Shown: positions 23,226-34,799 of the stretch, piece after piece
Position numbering within the stretch: position 1 is the first letter of the stretch
Layout of the letters: each line of letters opens with the position of its first letter
Origin: Bufo bufo
Taxonomy: Eukaryota > Chordata > Amphibia > Anura > Bufonidae
Direction: 5' to 3'
DNA length: 64,000 nt
Assembly (NCBI RefSeq): GCF_905171765.1
Contig: NC_053393.1
Span: 194,326,499 to 194,390,498, forward strand
Notes under the pieces: model-generated
The model's input: only the letters and a program-made list of their open reading frames with translations
Told to the model about the DNA's origin: nothing
The model's database searches: none
Translations under genes and position numbers: made by a program

Positions 23226-23517
23226 TTAGGCCTCATGCACAAAACCATGTCCATATTGTGATCTGCAAATTACAGATCTACAAAATATGGACACCTTCCA
23301 TGTGCTTCCCACATTTTTCCCACTCCCAATACAAGAAATAACTATTCTTGTCCACAATATGGACAAGAGTAGGACATGTTATATAATTTTTAGAATAGGC
23401 ACGCAGATGACATCCATGTGCTGTCCGTTTTTCTTGCGAATCCATAGAAATTAATGGGTCCGTGTGCAATCTCCAAAAAATGCGGATACAAAATACGGTC
23501 GTGTCCATGAGGCCTTA
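23226..23517. repeat. MITE with TAGGCCTCATGCAC ends
   Basis: TTAGGCCTCATGCACAAAACC at the left is mirrored by GGTCGTGTCCATGAGGCCTTA at the right. The same terminal motif begins the nested insertion at 32852. No gene. Confidence 0.75.
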
Positions 23518-24035
23518 ATGACAAAAACCACAGATGATTACTTCTCCTCTGCTCTATGTTAGAGCACATATTAGTTTTCAGGGATTGTGTGAGACCAACA
23601 CCAGCTAAATGCATAGGTATTCTGAAACCCAGACATATGATAGCAGTTTTCCTTCCTAGAATTTGTCCGGGATATTCAGAAATATCGCAGAAAGCAGCAA
23701 CATCATCACTGCAGGACAGCAACAGACACTGGTAGGAGCCCCAGAGTGGTAGTGCTGGAGTGGCTCAGAGTTTTCGAGGTAGTACTTATTTTGTAATTTT
23801 TTTTAGCACATCCATGTTTCATGCAAGATTTTCAAATGTAGAGGACAACCTTTGAGCCAGCAAGAAAACTGCCCAGTTGTCTAACACTGAGATCTTCTTT
23901 GAGGTATATTAGTAGGTTGTGATCTCCTATTTGGCCACCACTGAATTGTAAACAACAGCACTGGATGATTACACTTTTGACCCTTGAAATAGGTGGATGG
24001 ACTGGTTAACATCTTAAGGCTTACTATACAGATAA

Positions 24036-24567
24036 GGGTACTTTCACACTAGCGTTTTTCTTTTCCGGCATAGAGTTCCGTCCTAGGGGCTCTATACCGG
24101 AAAAGAACTTATCAGTTTTATCCCCATGCATTCTGAATGGAGAGTAATCCGTTCAGGATGCATCAGGATGTCTTCAGTTCAGTCATTTTGACTGATCAGG
24201 CAAAAGAGAAAACCGTAGCATGCTATGGTTTTATCTCCGAAAAAAACGTAAGACTTTTCCCACAGGAATGTATTAGTGCCGGATCCGGCATTCGGAATGC
24301 CGGATCCGTCCTTCTGGTCTGCGCATGCGCAGACTGAAAAAAAGGTGAAAAAAATTAATGCCGAATCCGTTTTGCCGGATGACACCGGAAAGACGGATCC
24401 GGCATTTCAATGCATTTTTTCGACTGATCAGGCATTTTTAAGACTGATAAGGATCCTGATCAGTCTTACTAATGCCATCAGTTGACATACGTTTTGCCTG
24501 ATCCGGCAGGCAGTTCCGGCGACGGAACTGCTTGCCGGATCTCTCTGCCGCAAGTGTGAAAGTACCC
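24036..24567. repeat. Harbinger-like MITE with TAA target duplication
   Basis: GGGTACTTTCACACTAGCG at the left is mirrored by GCAAGTGTGAAAGTACCC at the right, and TAA flanks both sides (24033-24035 and 24568-24570), which fits the TWA target of PIF/Harbinger. The interior has repeated GGATCCGGCATTC and ACTGATCAGGCA motifs in both orientations. No transposase. Confidence 0.8.
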
Positions 24568-24684
24568 TAAGAGAAAAGTCGGCCAAAGCTGCCAATTTCA
24601 GCTAGACTAGGTGACTGATGTTTATGGGGTCCTACTGACAGAAGATACCAAGGGAAGAAGAATCAGTCATGATGAATCTTATGC

Positions 24685-25078
24685 TTAAAGATGACCTGTC
24701 ACATTTCTACACATGTCTGTTTTAGTAAATAATTGTATCCCACGTAAAATGACAATTCTGGAACATTTCTTCTTATGACTTCATATTTTGCCACTCTTCT
24801 TCTATTCTTGCTATAAATTTATGGATAAAGGTACAGATGGGAATTACCAGTTGGGGGTGTGTCCCTGCACAGTCTGGCTTTCTCCAATTAGTGCTGCCAG
24901 TGGCAGACTGTGCAGGGACACACCTCTAACTGGTTACCCCCTAGCATGAATAAGAGAACAATGGCACAACATGGAGACATAGGGTCATAAGAAACGATTC
25001 TCCAGAATTGTATTACATATGGAAATGCAAGTAGTTACTAAAACAGACTTGTCAGGAGAGGTGACTGGTCCTCATTAA
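24685..25078. repeat. T2-like foldback MITE, TTAA target
   Basis: TTAAAGATGACCTGTCACAT at the left; GGTGACTGGTCCTCATTAA at the right. The inner arms ACAGTCTGGCTT and AGACTGTGCAGGGACACACC fold around about 24890. TCTGTTTTAGTAAATAA is mirrored by TTACTAAAACAGA. Confidence 0.75.
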
Positions 25079-25959
25079 TGCTTTGTTCCCCCAGGAGATA
25101 AGCCATGACCAGAGGTGTTGGGCAATGGCATGATCCTCTTTGTCTATTGAAAGCTGTAGGCCATGCATTTGGCCTACAGCTATTTAGGGTGTATAGGCAC
25201 CATCAGCTAACCGCTTTTTATCAGTTGTATTATGATTGTTTGGTCCCACCCATTGAAGATATCTGCAGATCCCATAACTAATAAGTCCCATCCTTTCTTC
25301 AATCTTCTGCTTATTGGGGATTGCCAGAATTTGAAATGTGATTTGAGGGATAGGTTACACCTCTTGGGTCATCTTGATAAAGTGGCTTTGTGTAAAAGCT
25401 TCTATAAAATAAAACCAGCAATATCTTTTCTTATCGTAATGTTCTTGTTTTGCTGCCTGCACATGCTTTCCTTATAAAACACATGCGACATACAGTACTC
25501 GTCAGACATTTATAAAGCACTTGCTTTTCTTCATATACAATGCCGTCATTTTTGATGTCCCATAACGTTCCTTTTGGGAATAATGGGCTGTGTTTTGGGT
25601 CCTATCATCATAGCTACATTATTACATTTTTGAGCACCCAGTGATACCGTTCATACTTTATCGTTAAGCAAAATGTCTGATGTATGTAGCCAAGTACATG
25701 GCGGCATATGAAGGGAAAGCATATGGATGGATGTTTATATTTGTACATGGGATGTACCTGCATTATATGGCGAAAACAACATGAAACCTCATACTGCAAG
25801 GATAACAGTAATGTCATTATGGAATAATACATTAAACAAGCCAGTTATGTCTTTCGGAATTGTTTTAGCCCAGTCGTGTAAGAAAGTGGTAATTTTATGC
25901 AAGTTCAGATTAAATCCCTGTTACTGTCATCCTTAAAGCTTCCATTAAAAAAAAAAAGT
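25079..25959. other. Non-coding stretch, no clear feature
   Basis: Intronic sequence with a poly-A tract near 25949. The frames present have no recognisable domains. A palindrome TGTAGGCCATGCATTTGGCCTACA at 25150-25173 is short and unexplained. Confidence 0.4.
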
Positions 25960-27030
25960 CTTGGAAAATGACAGTTTTAAAAATAGACAAAATTATATGT
26001 TAGTTATGAAGAGCGATGGAATTTATTGAGCCGAAATGTTTTGAAGGAGACTTAAGAATCTTGCACTTTGGGAAGAAGTTAATGACTGATTAACAACAGC
26101 AATTAAAAGATGAGGAAAAGGTATATAATTAAAATTGCAGTACTTGCTTTGTCAAGAACGTGTGTCATCTATTGTGTACATGTTAAAAGCTGAAGAAAAA
26201 GAAACCAGCATTTAATTTCAGCCCCGTTTTGAAGAAGAGGCTGATAATTTGCCTGTAGATGCTTGCGTGAAGGTTGTAACTCATGTTTAAGCGAGACTGT
26301 GTCATTAGAAGTTCACAGCCATGTATTTTCTGTTGACAGTCATCGACAGAGAATATTTGGCAGTCAGAAGTAATTTAACTTAATTAATGGGATGCATATT
26401 TGATGGAGGAATAAAATATTCAGGCTCAGCAAAGTGGAAAAAAGGAAAGATTTAGTGGGAGTAAAAGGTTGAAGAATGTAATTTGTGCATTCATTCCGCT
26501 GCTTAGAATTATGAATTGTCTTGCCGGGATAGAAAGCTGCGTTGATCCTCCGATGGAAATGTGCTGTCCCTCAACAAAGAGAGCAATCAAGATGACAGTC
26601 CATGATTTAATTGATGCCGGAGTGAAACGGCTTTAACAAATAGGGGCATCACATTATTTTGAAAACTCTAGTGGAGTGGTTAGTAACCAGATGGTTAAAT
26701 ATTTATTATGATATAACTGTTAGCGTACTGCCTTACCCTTGTGGGCCAGGCAGGTCTTTCACAAGTCTCTCCAACTTGGCTGTAATCCGTAGTACAAAGG
26801 TGAATCCTTCACTTTGAGAAAACGGAGACCATTATTAAAAGATGCCTCCGTATTGGGGAGAAAAAAAAACTTTCTCATTTTTTAGCTTTCTCCGAGATAT
26901 TGGAATCGCTTATGTAAAAAAATTCCTGGACGAACTTCTTTGTAGGTCAACATTTATTGTTGATAATAGCAGAGGGATAAATAACTTGACATAGAAGTGA
27001 TCTGCTAATGCTGTTTGTGTTTATTTGAAC
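25960..27030. promoter_or_regulatory. Candidate conserved non-coding block
   Basis: About 1 kb free of transposon signatures, with motifs of the kind found in developmental enhancers: ACTTAATTAATGGG, GATGCATATTTGATGG, CATGATTTAATTGATG, GTTTATTTGAAC. No splice sites around an open frame. It ends directly where the 27037 MITE begins. Function is inferred only. Confidence 0.35.
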
Positions 27031-27036
27031 AAATAT

Positions 27037-27452
27037 TTAAAGGGGTTGTGCATTCAGTAATATTGATGATCTATCCTCATCAATGTCTGATCGGTTGAGG
27101 CTAGATTCCCGACACCGCCAGGATCAGCTTTTTGAAGAGGAGGTGGCATTCATACGAGCACTACTTCCTCTTCAACATTATACTACGCGTCGTCTCACTT
27201 GCAGTGGCGGCCCAGTGTAATTACAAGTGCTTGTTCCATTCAAGTGAATGGAACAAGCGCTTGCAATTACACTGCACCACTGAGACGTTGCACAGTGTAA
27301 TCTTGAAGAGGAAGTTGCGCTCGCACAATTGCTGCCTCCTTCTCAAACAGCTGATCGGCGGGGGTGCCAGGATTTGAACCCCCACCAATCAGATATTGAT
27401 GACCTATCCTGAGGATAGGTCATCAATATTACTGGCTGCACAACCCATTTAA
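27037..27452. repeat. T2/Kolobok-like MITE, TTAA target, inner palindrome
   Basis: TTAAAGGGGTTGTGCATTCAG at the left; CTGGCTGCACAACCCATTTAA at the right. The centre has a near-perfect palindrome, ACTTGAATGGAACAAGC with its complement around 27242. The shared family core CAGCTGATCGGCGGGG and GATATTGATGACCTATCC lies in the right half, followed by its own mirror GGATAGGTCATCAATA. Confidence 0.85.
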
Positions 27453-28359
27453 GATGTATAAGTCAGGTTTATGAAAATGTCTGTCAGTTTGCTTAGAAGG
27501 GCCTGTCAAGCTGGCCAAACATTAGCCGAAAAGTGGTAATTTAGACCATTTACTGGCCCCCTGTACCTTTTATCTTAATGAATCGAACTAGAGTCACAGA
27601 TGGCAATTGAAGACAAATATCTGTGGAAAAGTTGATCTGCCATATTGGATTTTCCTTTTGTCCTTGTTGGATGCTGTAGTTGGAAATCTGAACACAGATC
27701 TGCATCCTATTACTGGAAGGCCAGACCTGGACACAAATCACGGCAGATGCTGACTGGTGATTTATTGCAACTTTTAGCTTTGTCGTCCAAAAATACAATC
27801 TTCACAAACCAACTATGAGCAATTGGTACAGAATATGGCCATTTAAAACCCCTAATGTAGGGGATTTATATAAATTCAATTCATTTTTGAGTTTAGATTC
27901 TATTTTTTTAATTTTTTTTATTTTTACTGATGGATGTTATCCCATTATTTATGCTAAAGATACAGCTTGTACTTGGAGCTGTGATGTGGCAATGGGAATA
28001 AAATGTTTGGCTTTCTAGTGTTGATATTTGTCTCATGATGATTTATGGTTCCTTCAGAATGCAGATGTTTTATTATCAGGGTCTAGTACAGTATTGTTGG
28101 ATCCTCTGGTGAGCCTAATCTCTGACACAGTAATGGGCCCCATTGATCCAGCAGAACACAGCGCCATTTAGAGATAACTTGGGCCCCAGTCACTTGTTAC
28201 TAGTGTATTTTTCTTATTGCTGAATTTACAAATAACCTATGTGACCTGATGATTTCCTGAGGATGTGGTAACAACAACCAAGTATACAGTGCAATTCTAA
28301 GTGCCCCTTTACACTGCCCGATATTTGGGCAGATTAACACTTCCAAGTGTTCGTATGAA
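27453..28359. other. Intronic stretch; partial TTACAC-family end near 28306
   Basis: Mostly plain intron. CCCCTTTACACTGCCCGATA at about 28304 resembles one end of the 11674/17830 MITE family, with AACACTAGTTAGTGG following, but no partner is found. Confidence 0.4.
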
Positions 28360-29240
28360 CACTAGTTAGTGGTAAAAAAAAAAAAGTAAAAAAAAAGGAT
28401 TTTCTGAAAATGAAAAATTTCAAGTTTCATGTAACAAAAGTGCCCCTTTCCCCTCATCAAGCCGTTTACTGTTAAAAAAAAATACGTCAAAAACATAAGA
28501 ACTAGACATATTAGGTCTTGCCGCATCCCTAACGACTGGCTATATAATAATATCACCTTGTCTCATGAAAAGCATAATATCGAGCATTCCAAAATGCTAC
28601 CAATGAAAACATAACCTCATCCCGCAAAAAACACGCCCTCACACCAGACCATTGCCAGAAAACGACAACACAAAAACATGATGTTTTGAAAATTACCCTG
28701 TGTAAAATTGGTAAAACATACCTATACAAAATTGGTATTTCTGTAATCGTATTGACCAGCAGAATAAAGGTAACAAGACTGTTCTAAAACAACATGGCGT
28801 CTGTAAACCAATCCATCAAAATCTTCACTGCAAAAGCCAAAAAGTAGTCTTTCCCTTCTGAAATCTTAAGCGTACCCAAATATCCACGTTAAATTTTTTA
28901 AATTAATTTAAAGGGCATAATGTGTCTCAGATGAGACCAGCAGAGCACAGAATATTGGGCACTGAAATGCCCTATCTGTGGGAAACTTTCAATTTTCACT
29001 TTGCAAATTCAGCAGTGCACTAATTTCTACAAACCCGTTATGTCAAAATCCTAAATCCACCCCCTAATACTTTTAGGGTTAAAGTTTCCAAAATGGGGTC
29101 ATTTCTCTAGGGTTCCATTTACTATTTTACCCCAGAGCCTCTACAGTTGTCAGCACAAATGTTCTTTTACTCCTGAACCTTCTCATGTGATCAAGCAAAG
29201 GAATAGGACCACATGTAGGGTGTTTCTAAAACAAGGAAAC
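28360..29240 (+). repeat. Diverged relative of the piggyBac-like repeat family
   Basis: A stretch rich in A runs that shares a block with the repeats at 18379 and 45092: TGTAATCGTATTGACCAGC then AGAATAAAGGTAAC at about 28743, compared with TGTAATCGTACTGACCTGT then AGAATAAAAGTAAC at about 47925. No TTAA-CCC termini could be fixed, so it may be an older or truncated copy. No transposase. Confidence 0.45.
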
Positions 29241-29246
29241 ACTGCA

Positions 29247-29480
29247 TAAGGCCTTATGCCCATGACCCTATTTTTGGTCCGCATCCAATCTGCATTTTTT
29301 GTGGATTAGATGCGGACCCATTCATTTCACTGTGTGCTTCCACATCAGTATATTGGTTCTGCCGTCCTGCAAAAAAGATAGAACATGTTCTATTATTGTC
29401 CATTTTGTGAAGAAGAATAGCTATTTTTAACATAGGGTGGAACAGAAAAAATCTATCCGTGTTTTGTGGATCCTTGATGA
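29247..29480. repeat. Partial MITE of the AAGGCCTCATGC family
   Basis: CATAAGGCCTTATGCCCATGA resembles the ends of the 23226 element. The inner sequence (TTGTGGATTAGATGCGGACC, GAACATGTTCTAT) matches the style of the 21085 and 23226 MITEs. A right end was not found. Confidence 0.5.
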
Positions 29481-29873
29481 TCAGATTGATATATAGTTTT
29501 ATGGGTGAGGATTCAGGAGTTGGTCCGATCAGTGATTTCAGCTATCTTTGTCTATCAGTGATACAGCTATCTCTGTATACACAGCCATAGAGGGAAGGCT
29601 GTCAGTCACTGATAGGACCGCCTCCTGGACTTCAGAGCCCAGAATCTGCAAGAATTAAAATGCATAAATGACAAGGTATACAAAACCTTTTCCCACAAAA
29701 CTATATGCCAGTACACTCGGCTCCGTCTGCTCTATAACATGGTGCCTGCAGCTCAAACACAATTTTCCACGTCACAAGTTCCCTTTAAGATAAGTGCTGT
29801 ATTTTTAGTGTTACGCTTTTTAATGTACTGTAGATGATAAACTATGTACAAGATTTAAAAGTGAACATAAACC

Positions 29874-30185
29874 TTAAAGGGGTTTTCCAGGACTTACCTA
29901 CTGATGACCTTTCCTTTGGACACCTCGTTTGTTCACCGGTTTTCACTAGCTGCGGTGCTGGAACCAATCATTGGACCTGCTCAGTTCCATACACTATGTG
30001 GTGGCAGTGCCTGGTTACTGCAGCATTGCTCCCAAGTAAAATGCTGGTTCTGGTTCCACAACTAGTGAGCACAGTGTGAAGACAGCTGATCAGCTGGGGT
30101 GCAAGGAATCGGACCCCTGGCGATCTGATATTGATAACCAATCCTAAGGATTAGTCGTCAGTTGGTAAGTCCTGCAAAATCTTAA
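29874..30185. repeat. T2/Kolobok-like MITE, TTAA target
   Basis: TTAAAGGGGTTTTCCAGGAC at the left; GTCCTGCAAAATCTTAA at the right. Contains the shared core CAGCTGATCAGCTGGGG then GATCTGATATTGATAACC. Confidence 0.8.
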
Positions 30186-30970
30186 AGCAAATCTATCAGT
30201 AGGATCAACTATGAAACTAGTCCTAATGCCTTATAAGACTGACCCTGCTGATTAGAAAAATAATAAATCCCCCCCCCCCCGATCCATTGCTGAATTTAGG
30301 AGAAATGTTTGTAAAATTATGCAGATTAGGGTTTAAGTGCACCAAGAGTGGGCTCTAGCCACATGGTACACCTTAGCTTCTTTCATCTGCTCCCCTGGAC
30401 ACTCGTTTCTTCACCTGGATGCCTTGTCAATAAAATGGAGGGGGGTGTCGGGTGTCATAGCCCTGCTGTGATCACTAAAAAGGGAAGGGCTTCTGTGAAT
30501 ACTGGCTATGAAGGGAGGTTCTATGCGAAGTGACGGCGCCTACTAACTACTTTAAATACTGGGGACATGATGGGGCTGTTGTGATTTCTTGAGATGAGAA
30601 GGAGGTATTCTCTGGTGAATGGTGGATAGGGCACAGTTTTATGATTACATTTTCACTTGTGGTAATGGTAACACCACCAAAACATGATAAAAGAGCATGT
30701 AACTACATGTTTTATGTTGCAGCTGTTGGACACGTCAAAGCCACATGAAAATACACGCCTTTTTTTGCTACAATAATAAAAAAATAATTATTATTTACTA
30801 CATTTTACTGTACTGGTGTCCCTTCCAAGGGAGGCTCTATTCTGACAAGAATGTTACACATGTCTGGTTGCAGTTTGGTCCAGGCCCTGCGGTCATTAAT
30901 AGCCCATTACTTTTCGAGTGAGCTCCTGGCCCTGGTTAAGACCTAAAAACAGGTGACACCATCCAAGGCT
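30186..30970. other. Non-coding stretch; solo T2-like end at 30182
   Basis: AAAGCAAATCTATCAGTAGGA follows the preceding TTAA and could be a second, truncated MITE. There is a run of ten C at 30270-30279 and one short palindromic region. No gene. Confidence 0.4.
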
Positions 30971-31450
30971 ATGGGCACATTATTGCAGTCTACTCATTTT
31001 GGGCTAAAAATATATATTTTTTAAATTGATCTTTAGTTAAAAAAGTCAAGAATTTTTCCTCTACAGCTTTCACTTTCTGTGCATCTGCAGGCTATTGCCT
31101 CCCCTGGTCAGTGGATCCTCCAGAGAGCTGCGCTGATGTGTAGCCCTTATCTGTACATTCTGAGCAGCTCATAGATGCTCATTTATAACTAAATTCTTAT
31201 TCGTTTGATTTAGCTATAATAAGTGTTTATGAGCTGTCAGGACTTTACAGATAAAGGCTACAGATATAGCCATCAGAGCAGCTCTCTGGATTCACTAAGA
31301 AGGGGGATGCAATAACCTGCAGGTGCACTGAAATTGAAAGCTGTGTTGAGGAAACTGTTGAAATTTTTTTATAAATTGAGAAAAAAGTCGATTGTATCCC
31401 AAAATGAGTAGAATGCAATAATTTAAAACATTATCTTCAAAGTGTCCATA
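30971..31450. repeat. Foldback repeat related to 11452-12186
   Basis: Left-arm sequence ATTATTGCAGTCTACTCATTTTGGG is mirrored by CCCAAAATGAGTAGAATGCAATAAT on the right, and ACAGCTTTCACTTTC by GAAATTGAAAGCTGT. The arms are about 200 bp with a spacer near 31210. This copy is uninterrupted, unlike the one at 11452. Confidence 0.75.
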
Positions 31451-31708
31451 ACCGTTCAATAAGATTGCAACGCTTTAAAAAAAATGGTTTATAAACAAGT
31501 TAGCAATATTTGCCATAGTTAGTAGGGTTTGTATAGTACCAGTATGCTAATTCGTTAATATTGAGTAAGTTAACTGAGTTAGATAACCTGAGCTAATGTT
31601 TTTTCAATGGCGTTTTCTGACTTGTGACATAGCTGACATGGCTGGGAGAATGGGTGGTCCAATGTAATCTATCGACCCACTCACTTGGCTCTGTCTGCTG
31701 CCATCACG

Positions 31709-32145
31709 TTAAAAGGGGGCATCTTTCAGCAAATTTGTACCTGACTGGCTGACCTGCTGCATGGCATCTGTGTTGGTTCCATCCATGTTCCTATGTGCTC
31801 GCATTTCTGAGAAAACTGATGTTTTAATGTATGCAAATGAGCCTCTAGGAGCAATGGGGAGTTGCTGTTACACCCAGAGGCTCAGCTCTCTCTGCAGAGG
31901 GCCAGGCATTGAAGACATCATAACGCCTGGCCCTATCGATCAGAGTGGAGAGGGTTCGGCAGTTGCAGAGAGAGCAGAGCCTCTAGGTGTAACTGCTCAT
32001 CTGCATATATTATTACGTGACTTTTCTCAGCAATGCGGGCATATATATGGACATGGGACCAACACAGATGCCTTTAGCCTCTGAGCGCGCATGCAACAGG
32101 TCAGCCAGTTTCATGGGCACAAATCTGCTGACAGATGCCCTTTAA
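31709..32145. repeat. T2-like foldback MITE, TTAA target
   Basis: TTAAAAGGGGGCATCTTTCAGC at the left; GCTGACAGATGCCCTTTAA at the right. Inner arms include GAGCCTCTAGGAGCAATGGGG-type sequence and its relative near 31978, and GCCAGGCATTGAAGACATCATAACGCCTGGC at the centre. No gene. Confidence 0.8.
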
Positions 32146-32701
32146 ACTGGATTCACACAGATCATTTTCTAGTGTTTTTGCAAAATTTTCACACTATTTC
32201 TTCTAATGCCATTTTTATGTTACTATAGGCTATACTGAAATATAAAACTAATAACATACAAAACAATTTGGTATTTTTTTTTTTTATAACACAGTATGCT
32301 TGTTTGATCCAAAAGTTTAGGGCTTCTATACGAACACTTTGTTTCTAGCATTTTAAAGAATAATGTGATGGGTTCAAAACATTTTTCACTTCTTTTTTTA
32401 CAGGCAGTTTTGGTGGCAGTTTTTATTATTTTAAATTAAAACCTGATTTTTTATTTTTTATAGTATTCATTGGAAGCGTAGATGAAAAACATTTCAGAAA
32501 AAACACCATGCTGAGAACTGAAAACTGAACTCAGCCAGCTCCATCAGTCCCATGGACATTCAACTCAGTACTATTAACCCATTCACACAGGGGACCCATT
32601 CACTCAATCGGTGATGGTCCCAAAGATTACACCCCTCAGCGATCATAACTTAATCACTTGTCCTTTGGATAGATTATTACATTTTCTATATGGAAAATCT
32701 A
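32146..32701. other. Non-coding stretch, no clear feature
   Basis: AT-rich, with T and A runs. No complete terminal repeats were found. Confidence 0.4.
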
Positions 32702-33407
32702 TTAAAAGGGCTTGTGCACGCAGTTTAGATTGATGAAGTTTCTTCAGGATAGTTAATCAATCACTGATAGGCGGGGATCAGACACTCTGCACCCCCCGCC
32801 GATCAGCTGTTTGAAGAGGAGTCTACACTCCATGCGAGCACTACTACTATAAGGCCTCATGCATATGGCCGTTGATCAATTTGGGGTCCCAATGCATGGG
32901 CAACATCTGTGCAGATTCCGCAGATGGATTCAGACCCATTCAACTTGAATGGATCTGTGGTCCGTCTGCACCACCAAAAAGGCGTGCATGCAGAGCACTC
33001 TGTGGTGCTTCCGTGGGGTTCGGTGCCTGCGTTCTGCAACGGACCTTCGGATTGTAGACCCATTCAAATGAATGGGTCCGCATTGTGATGTGGTGAGCAC
33101 ACGGCCGAAGCCTGCATATTGCGGACCAGCTGTTCGCGTGCCTCAATACGGGCATGACCGGGCAACGGCCATGTGCTTTAGCCCTTTTACTGCTCGTCTC
33201 GGAAGCGGGTGTATTTACTTGTTCCATTCACTTGAATGTAAGTACGCTACGCCGCTGCTTCCAAGGAGAAGACGAGCAGTGTAATGAAGAGGAAGTAGCG
33301 CTCTTAAAACAGCTGATCGTCCGGTTGTCGGACCCCTGCAGATCTGATATTGATTATCCATCCTGAGAATAGGTCATCAATATAAACTGCCTGCACAATC
33401 GTTTTAA
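32702..33407. repeat. T2/Kolobok-like MITE interrupted by another MITE
   Basis: TTAAAAGGGCTTGTGCACGCAG at the left; CTGCCTGCACAATCGTTTTAA at the right. The family core is split in the usual places: GCCGATCAGCTGTTTGAAGAGG near 32800 and CAGCTGATCGTCC with GATATTGATTATCCATCC near 33310. A second MITE occupies 32852-33181. Confidence 0.75.
32852..33181. repeat. Nested MITE with AAGGCCTCATGC end
   Basis: AAGGCCTCATGCATATGGCCG starts the insertion and CGGCCATGTGCTTTA closes it. The interior carries CATTCAACTTGAATGGATC and CATTCAAATGAATGGGTCCGC palindromes and a CGGACC-rich core like the 21085 and 23226 elements. Confidence 0.6.
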
Positions 33408-33719
33408 AGCAGTATGAATACTCTTGTACTAAGCTTATTGTAGGGTGTGCTTATTTAAAAGAGCTATGTCATGATATCAACTTATTTAATATCCACAGGT
33501 TACGACTCCCAACGATCATGAGAATGGAGGTCTCATGCAACCATACGAATGGAGCGGCAGGCCAAACATGCTCGCCGCCGCTCCAATTATTCTCTTTATG
33601 ACTGCCAGAGCTCACTGAGTTTAGCACGCTGCTATCTCTGCCAGTCCAATAGACAATCAGTATAGCAGCAGTGTACACGATTGACCTGCCACTCCACTCC
33701 ATATGGTGGACAGCCTACA
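33408..33719. other. Non-coding stretch, probable MITE remnant
   Basis: Moderately GC-rich between 33520 and 33700, similar in style to MITE interiors (GGAGCGGCAGGCC, GCCGCCGCTCC), but ends cannot be defined. Confidence 0.35.
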
Positions 33720-33779
33720 GAAGGGCATGGTGGGAGTTGTAGTTTTACAACAGCTGGAGGGCCGCAGGTTGAGCATCCC
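33720..33779 (-). repeat. Solo end of a hAT-like element
   Basis: On the minus strand it reads CAGGGATGCTCAACCTGCGG followed by CCCTCCAGCTGTTGTAAAAC, the style of a hAT terminal repeat starting CAG. I recall this as a frequent terminus in frog and reptile genomes, not verified. The other end was not found. Confidence 0.5.
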
Positions 33780-33949
33780 TGCCTTAGAGGATCTGAATAT
33801 ACAAATAAAATGCCAGACACGTGGCAGAACCCAAATTGAATGACCATGTGAGTTGTCTATAAAGCAGACTTAACAATAATAGGCGTGGATGAGAAAACGC
33901 CTGATTGAATATAGTAGAACAGAGGGCAAGAAATGCTCTCTATATTGTT

Positions 33950-34750
33950 CTGTCTACTTATCTTCCAGTACTGCAATATAGTGCAGTAAAAAATGACTTA
34001 TGACATTTCAAAACCTTGTGAAACTTCTGGGCATTGTGCTGCCAACATCACAAAGAGCATTAAAAATATCCAGATTACAGCAGGACAAACACAGTTGTTA
34101 GAATTCCGTCCTATGAAAAAAATGCATTAAAAACAGCAGACATATCCAATTTTGCCTTAGATAATCAAGACAAGTTAAAATACAATTGCTGCCAGGCCTG
34201 AGCTATCTCTTTCCCACCAAAATGTTTGAGCAATGATGAGCCGCTTCACATTGAAGACGGTTTCTTGTGCAAACATATATTTCAAGCATATCTTTTAACA
34301 CAGAAGCTTAACAAGTAGGGGAAGTGCTTTCACATAGAGCTATGCAAGCTGGATGACCTGTCAAATCATTTATTGATTCTACAACCAGATAGCAGAGAAA
34401 ATGTCTTTTTACAGAAAAAAAATTGAGATAAAAAAAAAGTGAACAATATGTATGCAGGCCGGAGGTTTAATATTTGAAGAGATGTGAAATGATCCGAAAT
34501 GTGCAGGACTACTGTGCTCTGTCATAAGTCACTCACTGTGGGAGGGTTTCTTTTACATTACTGTGCTTCTTTGTCCATTTTACGGTGCATTATACTAGAA
34601 CTTGCCGAGGGTGAACCAGCCCTAGCTTTTCCGTTTCCCTTCTAAAACGTTTGCCCAGCGATCCTTCTTTATGCCGTAATTGCTACTGATGAAGAGATCT
34701 TAAATAATTGTATTTTTAGTGGTATTAACATAATGGGACATTTTACCTTT
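33950..34750. promoter_or_regulatory. Candidate conserved non-coding block
   Basis: Repeat-free island with motifs such as GTCAAATCATTTATTGATTC (TALE/homeodomain-like), GTGCAAACATATATTTC and CTTAACACAGAAGC-type pieces. No exon structure. Inference only. Confidence 0.3.
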
Positions 34751-34799
34751 TTCATATCTTTTGTTCTCTCACTCCCCCTCTCTCATATTAAAAAAAATC

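Noticed and set aside
27368..27392. B-box-like sequence (GGTTCAAATCC on the minus strand) suggesting a tRNA gene
   Set aside because: No matching acceptor, D or anticodon arms around it. The same position in related MITEs has a different sequence, so it is a chance variant of the T2 family core.
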